From assembly GCF_030161115.1 (NCBI RefSeq), contig NZ_BSPQ01000019.1:62001-126000 (forward strand): a stretch of DNA of 64,000 nt, given 5' to 3'. The notes beneath the pieces are model-generated. The model did not search any database and was not told where the DNA came from. It worked only from the letters and a program-made list of their open reading frames with translations. Shown one piece after another: positions 9,595-18,312 of this stretch (positions are counted from its first letter, which is position 1; every line of letters starts with the position of its first letter). Position numbers and translations under genes: made by a program. The stretch is from Psychromonas marina. Lineage in GTDB: Bacteria; Pseudomonadota; Gammaproteobacteria; Enterobacterales; Psychromonadaceae.

Positions 9595-10956
9595 ATGCTG
9601 GACAAAACAGACCTAAAAGACACCCAGCAATACCTCCAGGAAGTAAACAAAGCACTCGAAAGTGGTATGTTTGTACTTGCTCGTAGTATTATTGAAAAAA
9701 TGCCAGCTTGTGATGTGGCCCTACTATTAGAATCCTCTCCACCCGCTAACCGTAAAGTCCTTTGGAACCTGACTGACCATGATCAGCAGGGTGAAATCCT
9801 TGAAGAATTAAATGAAGATGCCAAAGACGGCATTATCAGTTTAATGGATGCCGCTAATTTAGTTGCAGTAACAGAAGGCATGGATACCGACGATCTTGCT
9901 TATGTATTACGTGGTATTCCGGATAGTCTTTACCAGGCAGTACTAGAGCAAATGGATGCACAAGATAGGCATCGTGTTGAAACCGCATTTGCCTACCCTG
10001 AAGATACCGCTGGTTCAACCATGAGTACCGATACCATTACCCTTAGGGCAGATGTTTCTATTGATGTGGTGTTACGTTACCTGCGTCTTAAAGGTGAACT
10101 TCCTGAAGCGACTGATGCGCTGTATGTTGTTGACTCAACGGATCACCTGATTGGTGAAGTACCACTCTCTACACTGCTTACCGTTGATCCTTCGCTCTCT
10201 GTAGCACAGGTCATGAATACCAAGACCGGTAGTATATTTGCAGAGATGCCTGAACTTGAGGTCGCTAAGCTTTTTGAACGCCATGATTGGATATCCGCAC
10301 CTGTCGTTGATCATGATAATCAGCTGCTAGGACGTATTACCATCGATGATGTGGTCGATATCATTCGTGAAAATGCAGAGCACTCCATGATGGGGATGGC
10401 GGGTATGGATGATGATGAGGATACTTTTGCCCCTATCCTGCCAAGTGCCAAGCGTCGTACCGTGTGGCTAGCACTTAACTTAGTGGCTGCCTTTATTGCT
10501 GCTTCTGTTTCTAATATGTTTGAAGCGACTCTCGAACAGATGGCTACCTTAGCAGTGCTAATGACCATCGTACCAAGTATGGGGGGTATTGCAGGTAATC
10601 AGACCTTAGCACTGGTTATACGAGGCCTAGCAGTTGGCCATATTGGTAACAGCAATACGCGCTGGTTAATTGGTAAAGAAGCAGCTATTGGTTTATTAAA
10701 TGGTATGGTCTGGGCAATTTTCGTTGCCGTCGCCGTAGTCATCTGGAAAGGTGACATTACTTTAGGCATCATTATTGCTGGTGCAATGTTTATTAACCTC
10801 TTAGTGGCTGGTATTGCTGGTGTGACGATACCTTTAATTATGCACAAGTATAAAATTGATCCTGCATTAGCAGGTGGAATGGCATTGATGACTGTGACCG
10901 ATGTAGTTGGGCTATTTTCATTCTTAGGGATGGCGACATTAGTGCTTAGGTATTAA
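9595..10956 (+). CDS. mgtE: Magnesium transporter MgtE
   Basis: MgtE-family magnesium channel, 453 residues. It has an N-terminal MgtE_N domain with alpha-helical repeats (about 30-125), two CBS domains (about 135-255) that sense cytoplasmic Mg2+, and a five-helix pore domain with the NQTLALVIRGLAVG segment. A GTG at 9589 is in frame, but an AGGGAG Shine-Dalgarno overlaps it and is correctly placed for the ATG at 9595, so I start there. It is the last gene of the ptsN-rapZ-npr string, an arrangement known in Vibrio and relatives. Confidence 0.94.
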   Translation: MLDKTDLKDTQQYLQEVNKALESGMFVLARSIIEKMPACDVALLLESSPPANRKVLWNLTDHDQQGEILEELNEDAKDGIISLMDAANLVAVTEGMDTDDLAYVLRGIPDSLYQAVLEQMDAQDRHRVETAFAYPEDTAGSTMSTDTITLRADVSIDVVLRYLRLKGELPEATDALYVVDSTDHLIGEVPLSTLLTVDPSLSVAQVMNTKTGSIFAEMPELEVAKLFERHDWISAPVVDHDNQLLGRITIDDVVDIIRENAEHSMMGMAGMDDDEDTFAPILPSAKRRTVWLALNLVAAFIAASVSNMFEATLEQMATLAVLMTIVPSMGGIAGNQTLALVIRGLAVGHIGNSNTRWLIGKEAAIGLLNGMVWAIFVAVAVVIWKGDITLGIIIAGAMFINLLVAGIAGVTIPLIMHKYKIDPALAGGMALMTVTDVVGLFSFLGMATLVLRY

Positions 10957-10964
10957 TGTAAAAC

Positions 10965-11066
10965 TATTAGTCGTTAGTGGAAAAAGTTAGTTAACCTAAA
11001 TAAACTAGCGACTAAAAGTCGTTAGTAGTTAGTTATCACACCAGAAACTAGCTACTAATAACTATC
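10965..11066. repeat. Cluster of imperfect inverted and direct repeats
   Basis: The 123-base gap between convergent mgtE and yacL is packed with variants of AGTCGTTAGT. Two copies are direct (about 10968 and 10998-11007), and two inverted relatives occur (AACTAGCGACT near 11003 in opposite sense just before the second copy, and AACTAGCTACTAATAACT near 11046). They can pair as two alternative, mutually exclusive hairpins. It may work as a bidirectional terminator, although no clear T-run follows; it may also be a degenerated palindromic repeat of the REP type. Confidence 0.5.
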
Positions 11067-11079
11067 CTATTGCTTGCTC

Positions 11080-11445
11080 TTAAATAATAAACTCAAGCCA
11101 TGATTCAAGTAAGTTTTTAAAATCCTCCAACCCACAACATGCTTCTATTTCAGCGTCGTAGAATGACATATCGTCAGTTAGCTCTTCATCGTCCCCTGAT
11201 TCCATTAAACGATGATTTATGACCTGTGCATCTGCATAGGTTAGTAATAAATTAAATTCACTACCAGGCTGCTTATATTCGGTTAATGAACGGTTTTGTA
11301 CTGCGTCTATTTTAGCGAGTAACGCTTCAACCCAATCAACAGACTGTCCTTCCATTTCAAGCCACGTCGCAATGGCTTCATGGTCCATCTCTGTTTGCAC
11401 TGTTGCTTGACCGGTGATGAAGTCTTTTCTAAATTCGTATTCCAT
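11080..11445 (-). CDS. yacL: YacL family protein (UPF0231)
   Basis: Small acidic cytoplasmic protein of unknown function, matching YacL: N-terminal MEYEFRKDFITG, then a Trp-containing helix, and the C-terminal CGLEDFKNLLESW motif. In enterobacteria yacL follows acnB; here it sits 2.2 kb away on the opposite strand with a regulator gene between. The frame extends upstream to an ATG at 11478, but that ATG is inside the terminator hairpin of the preceding gene; the ATG at 11445 matches the family start and gives 121 residues. Confidence 0.82.
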   Translation of the reverse strand: MEYEFRKDFITGQATVQTEMDHEAIATWLEMEGQSVDWVEALLAKIDAVQNRSLTEYKQPGSEFNLLLTYADAQVINHRLMESGDDEELTDDMSFYDAEIEACCGLEDFKNLLESWLEFII

Positions 11446-11464
11446 CTTTTTTCTTCTTAAAGCA

Positions 11465-11496
11465 AAAAAGGCCCCCATGTTGCCATGGGGGCCTTT
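11465..11496 (-). terminator. Rho-independent terminator of the 11515 regulator
   Basis: A GC-rich hairpin, AAGGCCCCCATGG/CCATGGGGGCCTT-like with a very short loop, is followed on the minus strand by a run of six T residues. It ends transcription of the regulator gene at 11515-12348 and lies right in front of yacL, so yacL needs read-through or a promoter inside or after the hairpin. Confidence 0.85.
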
Positions 11497-11514
11497 AGAA
11501 ATAATAAAAGTTGA

Positions 11515-12348
11515 TTAGCTATTTACAGCTTTCGCTTGTGCAGCAACTTCTAAAACATTTGTTGGTACAAGTTCATATGCAGCTTGTGGTTTTAAAACAA
11601 CATTTGATTTAGTAGCAACCATTAACATCTGTTTTAAACGGCTAGATTCGAAAGGTTTTAATAATAAACCTTGAACGTCTAACAAGCTATTTAGACCAAG
11701 AAGTTCGCGCTGAACATCAAAGTGTGAACTTAAAATACAGATATCAGCAGCCGCTGATGTTTGACCTGTACGGATATTCTTGATTAATTCAAGACCTGAA
11801 TTATCTGCTAGTAACGTATCGATAATTACTAAATCAAAATCTTGTAATGCAACAGAACGTTCTGCTTCGATTGTTGTAGCAACACCTTCAACGTATGCAA
11901 CATCTAGCTCTTCTAAAAGCTCGATTAACTGGATGCGTTGAGTCGCTTCAGCTTCAACTACTAATACTTTCATACCTGTAATTACGTTAGCTGAACCTTC
12001 AGATTGAGCAATAGGCGCTACGTTATTTTCAGAAACACCAACACCTTCCATACGTGCAATGTAGCCACGCTTAGGAATAGTTGAGATGTTTAAGCCGTGT
12101 AAGCTTAACGTACCAATGCTTTTACGTAGCTGAGAGATATGTTGGTTGATTGTATGGTCAGTCACTAAGCGACCCCATACATGTTGAGCAAGATCTTCAC
12201 GTGTTACTACTGTATTTACATTTTTACATAAGAAATGTAGTAATGATGTACGTAAAGGACCTAGGTAAACCTTACGGCTTCCATGAATTAAACTGTTTTG
12301 GCTAGTGTCAATGTGGTATTCGCCCACAACTAAGCTTTTTTCTAACAT
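11515..12348 (-). CDS. Transcriptional regulator with N-terminal winged helix and C-terminal receiver domain
   Basis: A 277-residue protein whose order is opposite to that of OmpR/PhoB regulators. Residues about 8-100 form a PhoB/ToxR-type winged helix (LGPLRTSLLHFLCKN, REDLAQHVWG, TINQHISQLRKSIG, ISTIPKRGYIA). Residues 126-250 form a CheY-like receiver: VLVVEAEA at strand 1, Asp177 in LVIIDTLL as presumed phosphoacceptor, and the conserved Lys in LLLKPF. The acidic pair after strand 1 is E132-A133 rather than Asp-Asp, so Mg2+ binding and phosphorylation may be impaired. There is no membrane helix and no adjacent histidine kinase. A GTG at 12360 is possible; I use the ATG at 12348. Target genes are unknown. 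Confidence 0.75.
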   Translation of the reverse strand: MLEKSLVVGEYHIDTSQNSLIHGSRKVYLGPLRTSLLHFLCKNVNTVVTREDLAQHVWGRLVTDHTINQHISQLRKSIGTLSLHGLNISTIPKRGYIARMEGVGVSENNVAPIAQSEGSANVITGMKVLVVEAEATQRIQLIELLEELDVAYVEGVATTIEAERSVALQDFDLVIIDTLLADNSGLELIKNIRTGQTSAAADICILSSHFDVQRELLGLNSLLDVQGLLLKPFESSRLKQMLMVATKSNVVLKPQAAYELVPTNVLEVAAQAKAVNS

Positions 12349-13640
12349 AATAGTACCCACTTTATGATTGTTTATTTAAGATTATTAAAATACAGAAGAA
12401 ACTTTACCTATACTGGTAAATTTATATCGTTATCAACTATAATTTTGTCACTGATTATGACCGGACTGTTATGACAGTCTCTGCTTTTTATCATATTTTG
12501 AGATAATATCAATTTTTGGTGAAAAAACAAGCTTGTTTTACTTGCTTTTATTCATTAATCATACTAATCGCAGATATATCATTATTTATCAGCAGGTTAA
12601 CATCTGAAATTTTCTATATAAATACTATTAAAAGCATTTTTAAACATAAAAAAAACCATTACAAATAAAGGTAATAGACTTTTATCAATTAATCAATTTT
12701 AAAGTCAGAGAAATGTAAAATAATTGTTACATACATTTAACAGTGAATAATGAGTGCTTATTTAAGCCCATACAACCTTTTACAAGGTTACGTAGGCCTC
12801 ATTGAACGACTATCTTTTCTGTCACCGCTTACAACAGAAATCAACTAGCTCAGCCGAAAAAAAATTACAACACATTGTTTTAAAAAGAACTGGTTTTATA
12901 TCTCATCCCCTAACATCTCTGAGCAACCATAATCACTGCCTCTTTACTTAGCAGATAATTACTGAACAAGTTAATAACTTTAAGATTCAGAATAATTTAA
13001 ATTTAATAACAATAATATTACTCACTTCATTCACGTCCCAACAAAAATAGGAAAAATAACACAATCAGTAAAAGATAAAGCAACAGCTTCATATTCTCAC
13101 AGTCGTCATCATTCGCTCATTTATACCTAAGCATTTTAACGCTGCATATAGAAAGAAGGTGAAACGAGCAATTATCCATACTATTTGTTATTTATTACTA
13201 TATTCAATTATTCACGTTGAATATTATTGAACGACGACAGGCAGCGATAACAAATCAATAACTCTTACTTTAATTCATAACCTAATTTAACAGCCAATAG
13301 CATTACTATCAGAGCAATTATTTCATGCTATATATAGAAAGCTTTAAGACTTTCAAATGACCATAAACCAATAAAGATGAGGCAGTGTGAAGATAAAAAT
13401 TTAGAAAAAGTAAAATACTCAACAACTAGCCTTAGGCCCGATAAGAACTGCTAATGAGGTAACTTTATCGATATAATTATTTTTTCCTATCCGACATAAA
13501 TCACATGAATAGTGTTAATTTAATGTTAACTTATGCATTTATTTAGTAGTGGCTAGAAAATAAGGTAAACTGTCGGTAAATTTGTCCTTGTTAATAACTA
13601 CAATGTTATTAGCATCTTAGAACTAGAGAGAGAGTTTTAA
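12349..13640. other. 1.29-kb gene-free region between divergent regulator and acnB
   Basis: AT-rich DNA with stops in all frames; I find no credible protein. It must hold promoters for both flanking genes. Visible structures are a GACTGT-TATG-ACAGTC inverted repeat (12464-12479) about 115 bases before the regulator start, an AACCTT-TTAC-AAGGTT hairpin (12774-12789) without T-run, and a probable ArcA site near acnB. The size is far above the window average and could hide a small RNA, which cannot be decided from sequence alone. Confidence 0.6.
13513..13530 (+). promoter_or_regulatory. Probable ArcA binding site upstream of acnB
   Basis: Two GTTAA elements at 13514 and 13525 lie exactly 11 bases apart in TGTTAATTTAATGTTAAC, which is the known ArcA pattern of direct repeats on one helix face. 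Position about 110 bases before the acnB start fits repression of a TCA-cycle gene when oxygen is low. The arcA gene is not in this window. Confidence 0.55.
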
Positions 13641-16448
13641 ATGAGTCTATATTTAGAGTACATCAAAGAAATTGAAATTCGTAAAAATGAGCTAGGATTG
13701 GCTCCACTGCCAATTGATGCTGCCGATTTACTATCGGAAATTATTGCTCAAATTAAAGATTTAGGAAATGAGCACCGTGAAGATTCACTTAATTTCTTCA
13801 TTTATAACACTCTGCCTGGTACGACAAGCGCAGCCAGTGTAAAATCGGCTTTTTTAAAAGAGATCATTTTAGGTGAATCTGTTGTAGCTGAAATAACACC
13901 AACGTTTGCTTTTGAATTGTTGTCTCACATGAAAGGCGGCCCTTCAATTGAGGTGTTACTTGATTTAGCATTATCTGACGACGCACCCGTTGCAGAACTT
14001 GCTGCTGACGTATTAAAAACGCAAGTATTTTTATACGATGCAGATACAGCTCGCCTTGAAGCGGCATTTAAAGCTGGCAATGCAATCGCTAAAGATATTT
14101 TAGAAAGCTACGCTCAAGCTGAATTCTTCACAAAACTACCAAATATTGCAGAAAAAATTGAAGTAGTTACTTATATCGCTGGTGAAGGAGATATTTCTAC
14201 CGACTTACTTTCTCCAGGTCATCAAGCACACTCACGTGCAGACCGTGAATTACACGGTAAATGTATGATCACGCCAGAAGCACAGCAAGAGATCCAAGCA
14301 TTACAAGCTAAGCACCCTGACGCTAAAGTCATGCTTATCGCAGAGAAAGGCACAATGGGTGTTGGTTCATCGCGTATGTCTGGCGTAAACAACGTCGCTT
14401 TGTGGGCAGGTGAGCAAGCTAGCCCATACGTACCTTTTATTAACATTGCCCCTGTCGTTGCTGGCACAAATGGTATCTCTCCAATCTTCTTAACAACCGT
14501 TGATGTAACTGGTGGTATTGGCTTAGACCTTAAAAACTGGGTTAAGAAAACAGATGCGAGCGGTAAGACTGTTATTGATGAAAATGGTGATGCGGTATTA
14601 GAAGAAGCATACTCTGTTGCAACTGGTACTGTATTAACTATCGATACAAAAGCGAAAAAGTTATTCAACGGCGAACAAGAGCTTGCTGATATATCATCCG
14701 CGTTCACTCCGCAGAAAGTAGAATTTATGAAAGCAGGTGGCTCTTATGCTCTTGTATTTGGTAAAAAACTACAAACATTAGCGGCTGAAATGTTAGGTGT
14801 AAAACCAACACAAGTATTCGCTAGTTCAAAAGAAACGTCTATTGAAGGCCAAGGTTTAACGGCGGTTGAAAAAATATTCAATAACAATGCACTTGGTGTG
14901 ACTTCTGAATCTGCATTACATGCGGGTTCAGATGTACGCGTTCGAGTAAACATTGTTGGTTCTCAGGACACCACAGGCCCAATGACCTGCCAAGAGCTAT
15001 CAGCGATGGCTGCTTCTACGATCTCTCCTTTAGTTGATGGTGCTTACCAATCAGGTTGTCACACAGCATCGGTTTGGGATGGTAAAGCAAAAGCAAATAC
15101 GCCTAAATTAATGAGTTTCATGAATGATTTTGGTCTTATCACTGCACGTGATCCGAAGGGTATTTACCATTCAATGACTGACGTTATTCATAAAGTACTG
15201 AATGATATTACAGTTGATGACCGCGCTATTATTATTGGTGGTGACTCGCATACCCGTATGTCTAAAGGTGTCGCATTTGGTGCCGACTCAGGTACCGTAG
15301 CAATCGCACTAGCAACAGGTGAAGCTGCAATGCCAATCCCAGACTCAGTCAAAGTTACCTTTAAAGGTAAAATGAAAAGTCATATGGATTTCCGCGACGT
15401 TGTTCACTCAACTCAAGCGCAAATGCTTAAGCAATTTGATGGTGAAAATGTATTCCAAGGTCGTGTTATTGAAGTGCATATCGGTACTTTATTAGCTGAC
15501 CAAGCATTCACATTCACAGATTGGTCTGCAGAGATGAAAGCCAAAGCAGCTATCTGTATTTCTCAAGATGATACGTTAATCCAATCACTTGAACTTGCTA
15601 AGAGCCGTATCCAAATCATGATCGACAAAGGCATGGAAAACCCTGCCAAAACACTCCATGGTTTAATCGCATTAGCAGACAAACGTATCGAAGAGATTAA
15701 ATCGGGCAGCAACCCAGCTTTAGCGCCAGATGACAATGCAAAATACTATGCAGAAGTTGTTATTGACCTAGATGCTCTCAACGAGCCAATGATTGCCGAT
15801 CCAGACGTAAACAATGAAGATGTCTCTAAGCGTTATACGCATGATGTGATTCGCCCAGTATCATTCTACAACGGTAAAAGTGTTGATTTAGGTTTTGTTG
15901 GTTCTTGTATGGTGCACAAAGGTGACATGCAAATCATCGCTCAAATGCTACGTAATATTGAAAAACAAAACGGTAGTGTGTCATTTAAAGCGCCACTAGT
16001 GATTGCGCCACCAACATACAACATTGTTGATGAACTTAAGGCTGAAGGTGATTGGGAAATTTTACAAAAATACTCAGGCTTTGAATTTGATGATTCACAC
16101 CCGAAAGATGCAGCACGTACTAAATACGAAAACATCATGTATCTAGAACGCCCTGGTTGTAACTTATGTATGGGTAACCAAGAGAAAGCTGAACCAGGTG
16201 ATACTGTTATTGCAACATCAACACGCCTATTCCAAGGTCGTGTCGTAGCCGATACAGCAGAGAAGAAAGGAGAATCACTACTCGGTTCTACACCTTTAGT
16301 TGTTCTTTCGACGGTATTGGGTCGCTTCCCTACTATCGAAGAATACAAGAGTGCAGTAGAAGGGATTAACCTGACTGACTTCGTGCCGCCAACACAAGAG
16401 ATGAGCACTAAGTTCGAAGGTAAACCAGTACCAGTTAAAATGGTATAG
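13641..16448 (+). CDS. acnB: Bifunctional aconitate hydratase 2 / 2-methylisocitrate dehydratase AcnB
   Basis: Interconverts citrate and isocitrate in the TCA cycle and dehydrates/hydrates 2-methylisocitrate; cytoplasmic [4Fe-4S] enzyme. Cluster ligands are visible as Cys756 (VGSCMV), Cys840 and Cys843 (PGCNLCMGNQ); GGDSHTR and SQDTTGPMT are also present. At 935 residues it is about 70 longer than E. coli AcnB (865), and the N-terminal HEAT-like part, for example SLNFFIYNTLPGTTSAASVK, resembles the Bacteroidetes-type AcnB as I remember it. An AGAGAGAG Shine-Dalgarno precedes the ATG. A 14-bp-stem terminator follows. Confidence 0.94.
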   Translation: MSLYLEYIKEIEIRKNELGLAPLPIDAADLLSEIIAQIKDLGNEHREDSLNFFIYNTLPGTTSAASVKSAFLKEIILGESVVAEITPTFAFELLSHMKGGPSIEVLLDLALSDDAPVAELAADVLKTQVFLYDADTARLEAAFKAGNAIAKDILESYAQAEFFTKLPNIAEKIEVVTYIAGEGDISTDLLSPGHQAHSRADRELHGKCMITPEAQQEIQALQAKHPDAKVMLIAEKGTMGVGSSRMSGVNNVALWAGEQASPYVPFINIAPVVAGTNGISPIFLTTVDVTGGIGLDLKNWVKKTDASGKTVIDENGDAVLEEAYSVATGTVLTIDTKAKKLFNGEQELADISSAFTPQKVEFMKAGGSYALVFGKKLQTLAAEMLGVKPTQVFASSKETSIEGQGLTAVEKIFNNNALGVTSESALHAGSDVRVRVNIVGSQDTTGPMTCQELSAMAASTISPLVDGAYQSGCHTASVWDGKAKANTPKLMSFMNDFGLITARDPKGIYHSMTDVIHKVLNDITVDDRAIIIGGDSHTRMSKGVAFGADSGTVAIALATGEAAMPIPDSVKVTFKGKMKSHMDFRDVVHSTQAQMLKQFDGENVFQGRVIEVHIGTLLADQAFTFTDWSAEMKAKAAICISQDDTLIQSLELAKSRIQIMIDKGMENPAKTLHGLIALADKRIEEIKSGSNPALAPDDNAKYYAEVVIDLDALNEPMIADPDVNNEDVSKRYTHDVIRPVSFYNGKSVDLGFVGSCMVHKGDMQIIAQMLRNIEKQNGSVSFKAPLVIAPPTYNIVDELKAEGDWEILQKYSGFEFDDSHPKDAARTKYENIMYLERPGCNLCMGNQEKAEPGDTVIATSTRLFQGRVVADTAEKKGESLLGSTPLVVLSTVLGRFPTIEEYKSAVEGINLTDFVPPTQEMSTKFEGKPVPVKMV

Positions 16449-16496
16449 CTGCCGATAAGGCGTTTCATTGAAACGCCAAATTAGTATGAAATATGA

Positions 16497-16555
16497 GGGT
16501 TATTAATTTAGGTGAGTGGAAAAATTCCTCTCAATTAAATTAATAACCCTTTTTA
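16497..16555 (+). terminator. Rho-independent terminator of acnB
   Basis: A perfect 14-bp stem, GGGTTATTAATTTA (16497-16510) pairing with its complement at 16536-16549, followed directly by TTTTT. The loop is 25 bases and can form a small secondary stem. Confidence 0.8.
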
Positions 16556-16708
16556 TCTCCCCCTCTCCTCTATCTCCCTTACTCACCTATCAAAACCACG
16601 ATTAGATAGCATCATTAACCATAAAGTTTTCTCCAATGTGTATGATTTTCGCCTATTAACTCAGATGGATAGAATTAAAATGTTTGATAAATGGTACAAA
16701 ATTTAAAA

Positions 16709-16770
16709 GAACACAAATGTTCAATCTACCCATTCGCCTATTACTAATATAAGCATTTAGAGGTTCATAT
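16709..16770 (+). promoter_or_regulatory. Possible TorR-binding elements upstream of torE
   Basis: GGTTCATAT at 16762-16770 closely matches the E. coli tor box decamer core GTTCATAT. About 43 bases upstream, GAACA-CAAA-TGTTC (16709-16722) is an inverted pair of the same GTTC core. The arrangement before a torECAD operon suggests TorR control, but no torT, torS or torR gene is in the window to support it. Confidence 0.4.
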
Positions 16771-16882
16771 TAGCGACTAAAATTCTCTCAAAATCTTGAG
16801 TTCCTGACATTTCAAACCTACGCTAGTTATAAAAAGTAAAGCAATAGAATGGCTGTTAATATTCATAATATTTGGAATGCTT

Positions 16883-17053
16883 ATGTCAAATCATAAAGAT
16901 GAAATTGAAGAGAATAATAAATCTTCAGAATGGAAAACATTTTTCCTTCTCACCGTCTGCCTTTTTCCTGTTTTAAGCGTTGCCGTCATTGGCGCTTATG
17001 GCTTCAGCATTTGGTTCCTACAGATGTTCATAATGGGCCCTCCCGGGCACTAG
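16883..17053 (+). CDS. torE: TorE, NapE-family small membrane protein of the TMAO reductase operon
   Basis: A 56-residue frame with an acidic, polar N-terminus (MSNHKDEIEENNKSSEWK) and one long membrane helix (TFFLLTVCLFPVLSVAVIG), ending GPPGH. This is the NapE/TorE layout: EWKTFxxLxVxLxPxLSVxxVGxYGFxxW. A GGA Shine-Dalgarno sits six bases before the ATG; another ATG six bases upstream overlaps that signal. It lies 64 bases before torC, as in the torECAD operon described in Shewanella. Its role in TMAO respiration is not well defined. Confidence 0.87.
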   Translation: MSNHKDEIEENNKSSEWKTFFLLTVCLFPVLSVAVIGAYGFSIWFLQMFIMGPPGH

Positions 17054-17117
17054 TTATCATATTCGACAAACTTAAACGGCTCAGTAGAGCACCGTAGGTC
17101 ATCAATAAGGTCTCATT

Positions 17118-18299
17118 ATGATGCAAACAATTAAGCGTTTTTGGAAAATCATTAGCAAGCCAAGCAATCATTTAAGCTTTGGGTTTCTTACCATTGGTGG
17201 GTTCATTGCCGGTATTATCTTCTGGGGTGGTTTTAATACGGCACTTGAAGTGACCAATACCGAAGAGTTTTGCATTAGCTGTCATGAGATGAGTGACAAT
17301 GTTTATGTGGAACTACAAGATACGGTGCATTGGCAAAACCGTTCAGGTGTGCGGGCAACCTGCCCTGATTGTCATGTACCACACAAGTGGACTGATAAAA
17401 TAGCACGTAAAATGCAAGCCTCTAAAGAGGTATGGGGCACTATCTTTGGCACCATCAATACACGTGAAAAATTCCTCGAAAAACGGGGTGAACTTGCCCA
17501 ACATGAATGGGATCGATTCACTGCTAATAACTCTCTTGAATGTAAGAACTGTCATAACTATAACAGCATGGATTTTGACATCATGTCTGAACGTGCCCAA
17601 GTGCAGATGAAAATGGCGGCAGAACGCGATCAAAGCTGTATCGATTGTCATAAAGGCATTGCACATCACCTGCCTGAACATATGAACTCAGGTGACGGTA
17701 CCCTTGCTAAACTTGAAGAGATGGCAACATCGGGTTACAAGACTGGCAATAGTTATTACAGCGTGCGCCAATTACCACTGTTTACCGATAAAACGTTAGG
17801 CACAGAGGCAGGTCAACTTAACGCTGCGACTAAAGTGACGATATTAGCAGTTGAAGGCGATGCTATTCAGGTTGAGATTGATGCGTGGCGTAAAACCAAA
17901 GGCTTTGGACGGGTGATGTTTGAAGATTTTGCAATGAACATCAACGACGGATTCTTAACTAAAGAGGTAGCACAAAGCGATCAATATATGCAAAAAGGCG
18001 AATCGAAAGTTGATGATTTAACCGGTTTGCCATGGCAAAAAGTCGAAGTGAAATTATGGATGCGTAATAGCTCATTAACCGAATCTCGTGACACCTTATG
18101 GACATTCGCAAAATCAACCTACGATGTTAGCTGTAGTGTTTGTCATACCCAACCAGCAGAGAACCACTTTGATACTAATACTTGGCCAGGCATGTTTAAC
18201 GGTATGTTGTCATTCGTAAACTTAGACGGTGATACACAAGCATTAGTGCTCAAGTATTTACAAAAACACTCCTCTGATTTTTCAGAAGAAAGCCATTAA
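17118..18299 (+). CDS. torC: TorC, pentaheme c-type cytochrome of TMAO respiration
   Basis: Membrane-anchored NapC/NirT-type cytochrome that passes quinol electrons to periplasmic TorA. The N-terminal helix (about 19-38) is followed by four CxxCH hemes (CISCH, CPDCH, CKNCH, CIDCH) in the NapC-like part. The C-terminal TorC-specific domain (about 210-393) holds the fifth, CSVCH. 393 residues, matching the E. coli protein. AAGG lies seven bases before the first of two adjacent ATGs. torA begins 13 bases after its stop. Confidence 0.96.
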   Translation: MMQTIKRFWKIISKPSNHLSFGFLTIGGFIAGIIFWGGFNTALEVTNTEEFCISCHEMSDNVYVELQDTVHWQNRSGVRATCPDCHVPHKWTDKIARKMQASKEVWGTIFGTINTREKFLEKRGELAQHEWDRFTANNSLECKNCHNYNSMDFDIMSERAQVQMKMAAERDQSCIDCHKGIAHHLPEHMNSGDGTLAKLEEMATSGYKTGNSYYSVRQLPLFTDKTLGTEAGQLNAATKVTILAVEGDAIQVEIDAWRKTKGFGRVMFEDFAMNINDGFLTKEVAQSDQYMQKGESKVDDLTGLPWQKVEVKLWMRNSSLTESRDTLWTFAKSTYDVSCSVCHTQPAENHFDTNTWPGMFNGMLSFVNLDGDTQALVLKYLQKHSSDFSEESH

Positions 18300-18312
18300 T
18301 TAGGAGCTTATA

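Larger units (their letters stand above)
16449..16882. other. Intergenic region: acnB termination and torE promoter
   Basis: Holds a 19-base inverted repeat GGCGTTTC-att-GAAACGCC (16459-16477), a long terminator hairpin (16497-16555), and then about 325 bases serving as the torECAD control region. There, GTTCAT-type elements resembling TorR boxes and a CTCAA-AATC-TTGAG hairpin (16787-16800) are visible. No additional gene is seen. Confidence 0.6.

Noticed and set aside
14222-14707. 161-codon minus-strand frame inside acnB
   Set aside because: Antisense to a strongly conserved coding region, with composition expected from the complementary frame.
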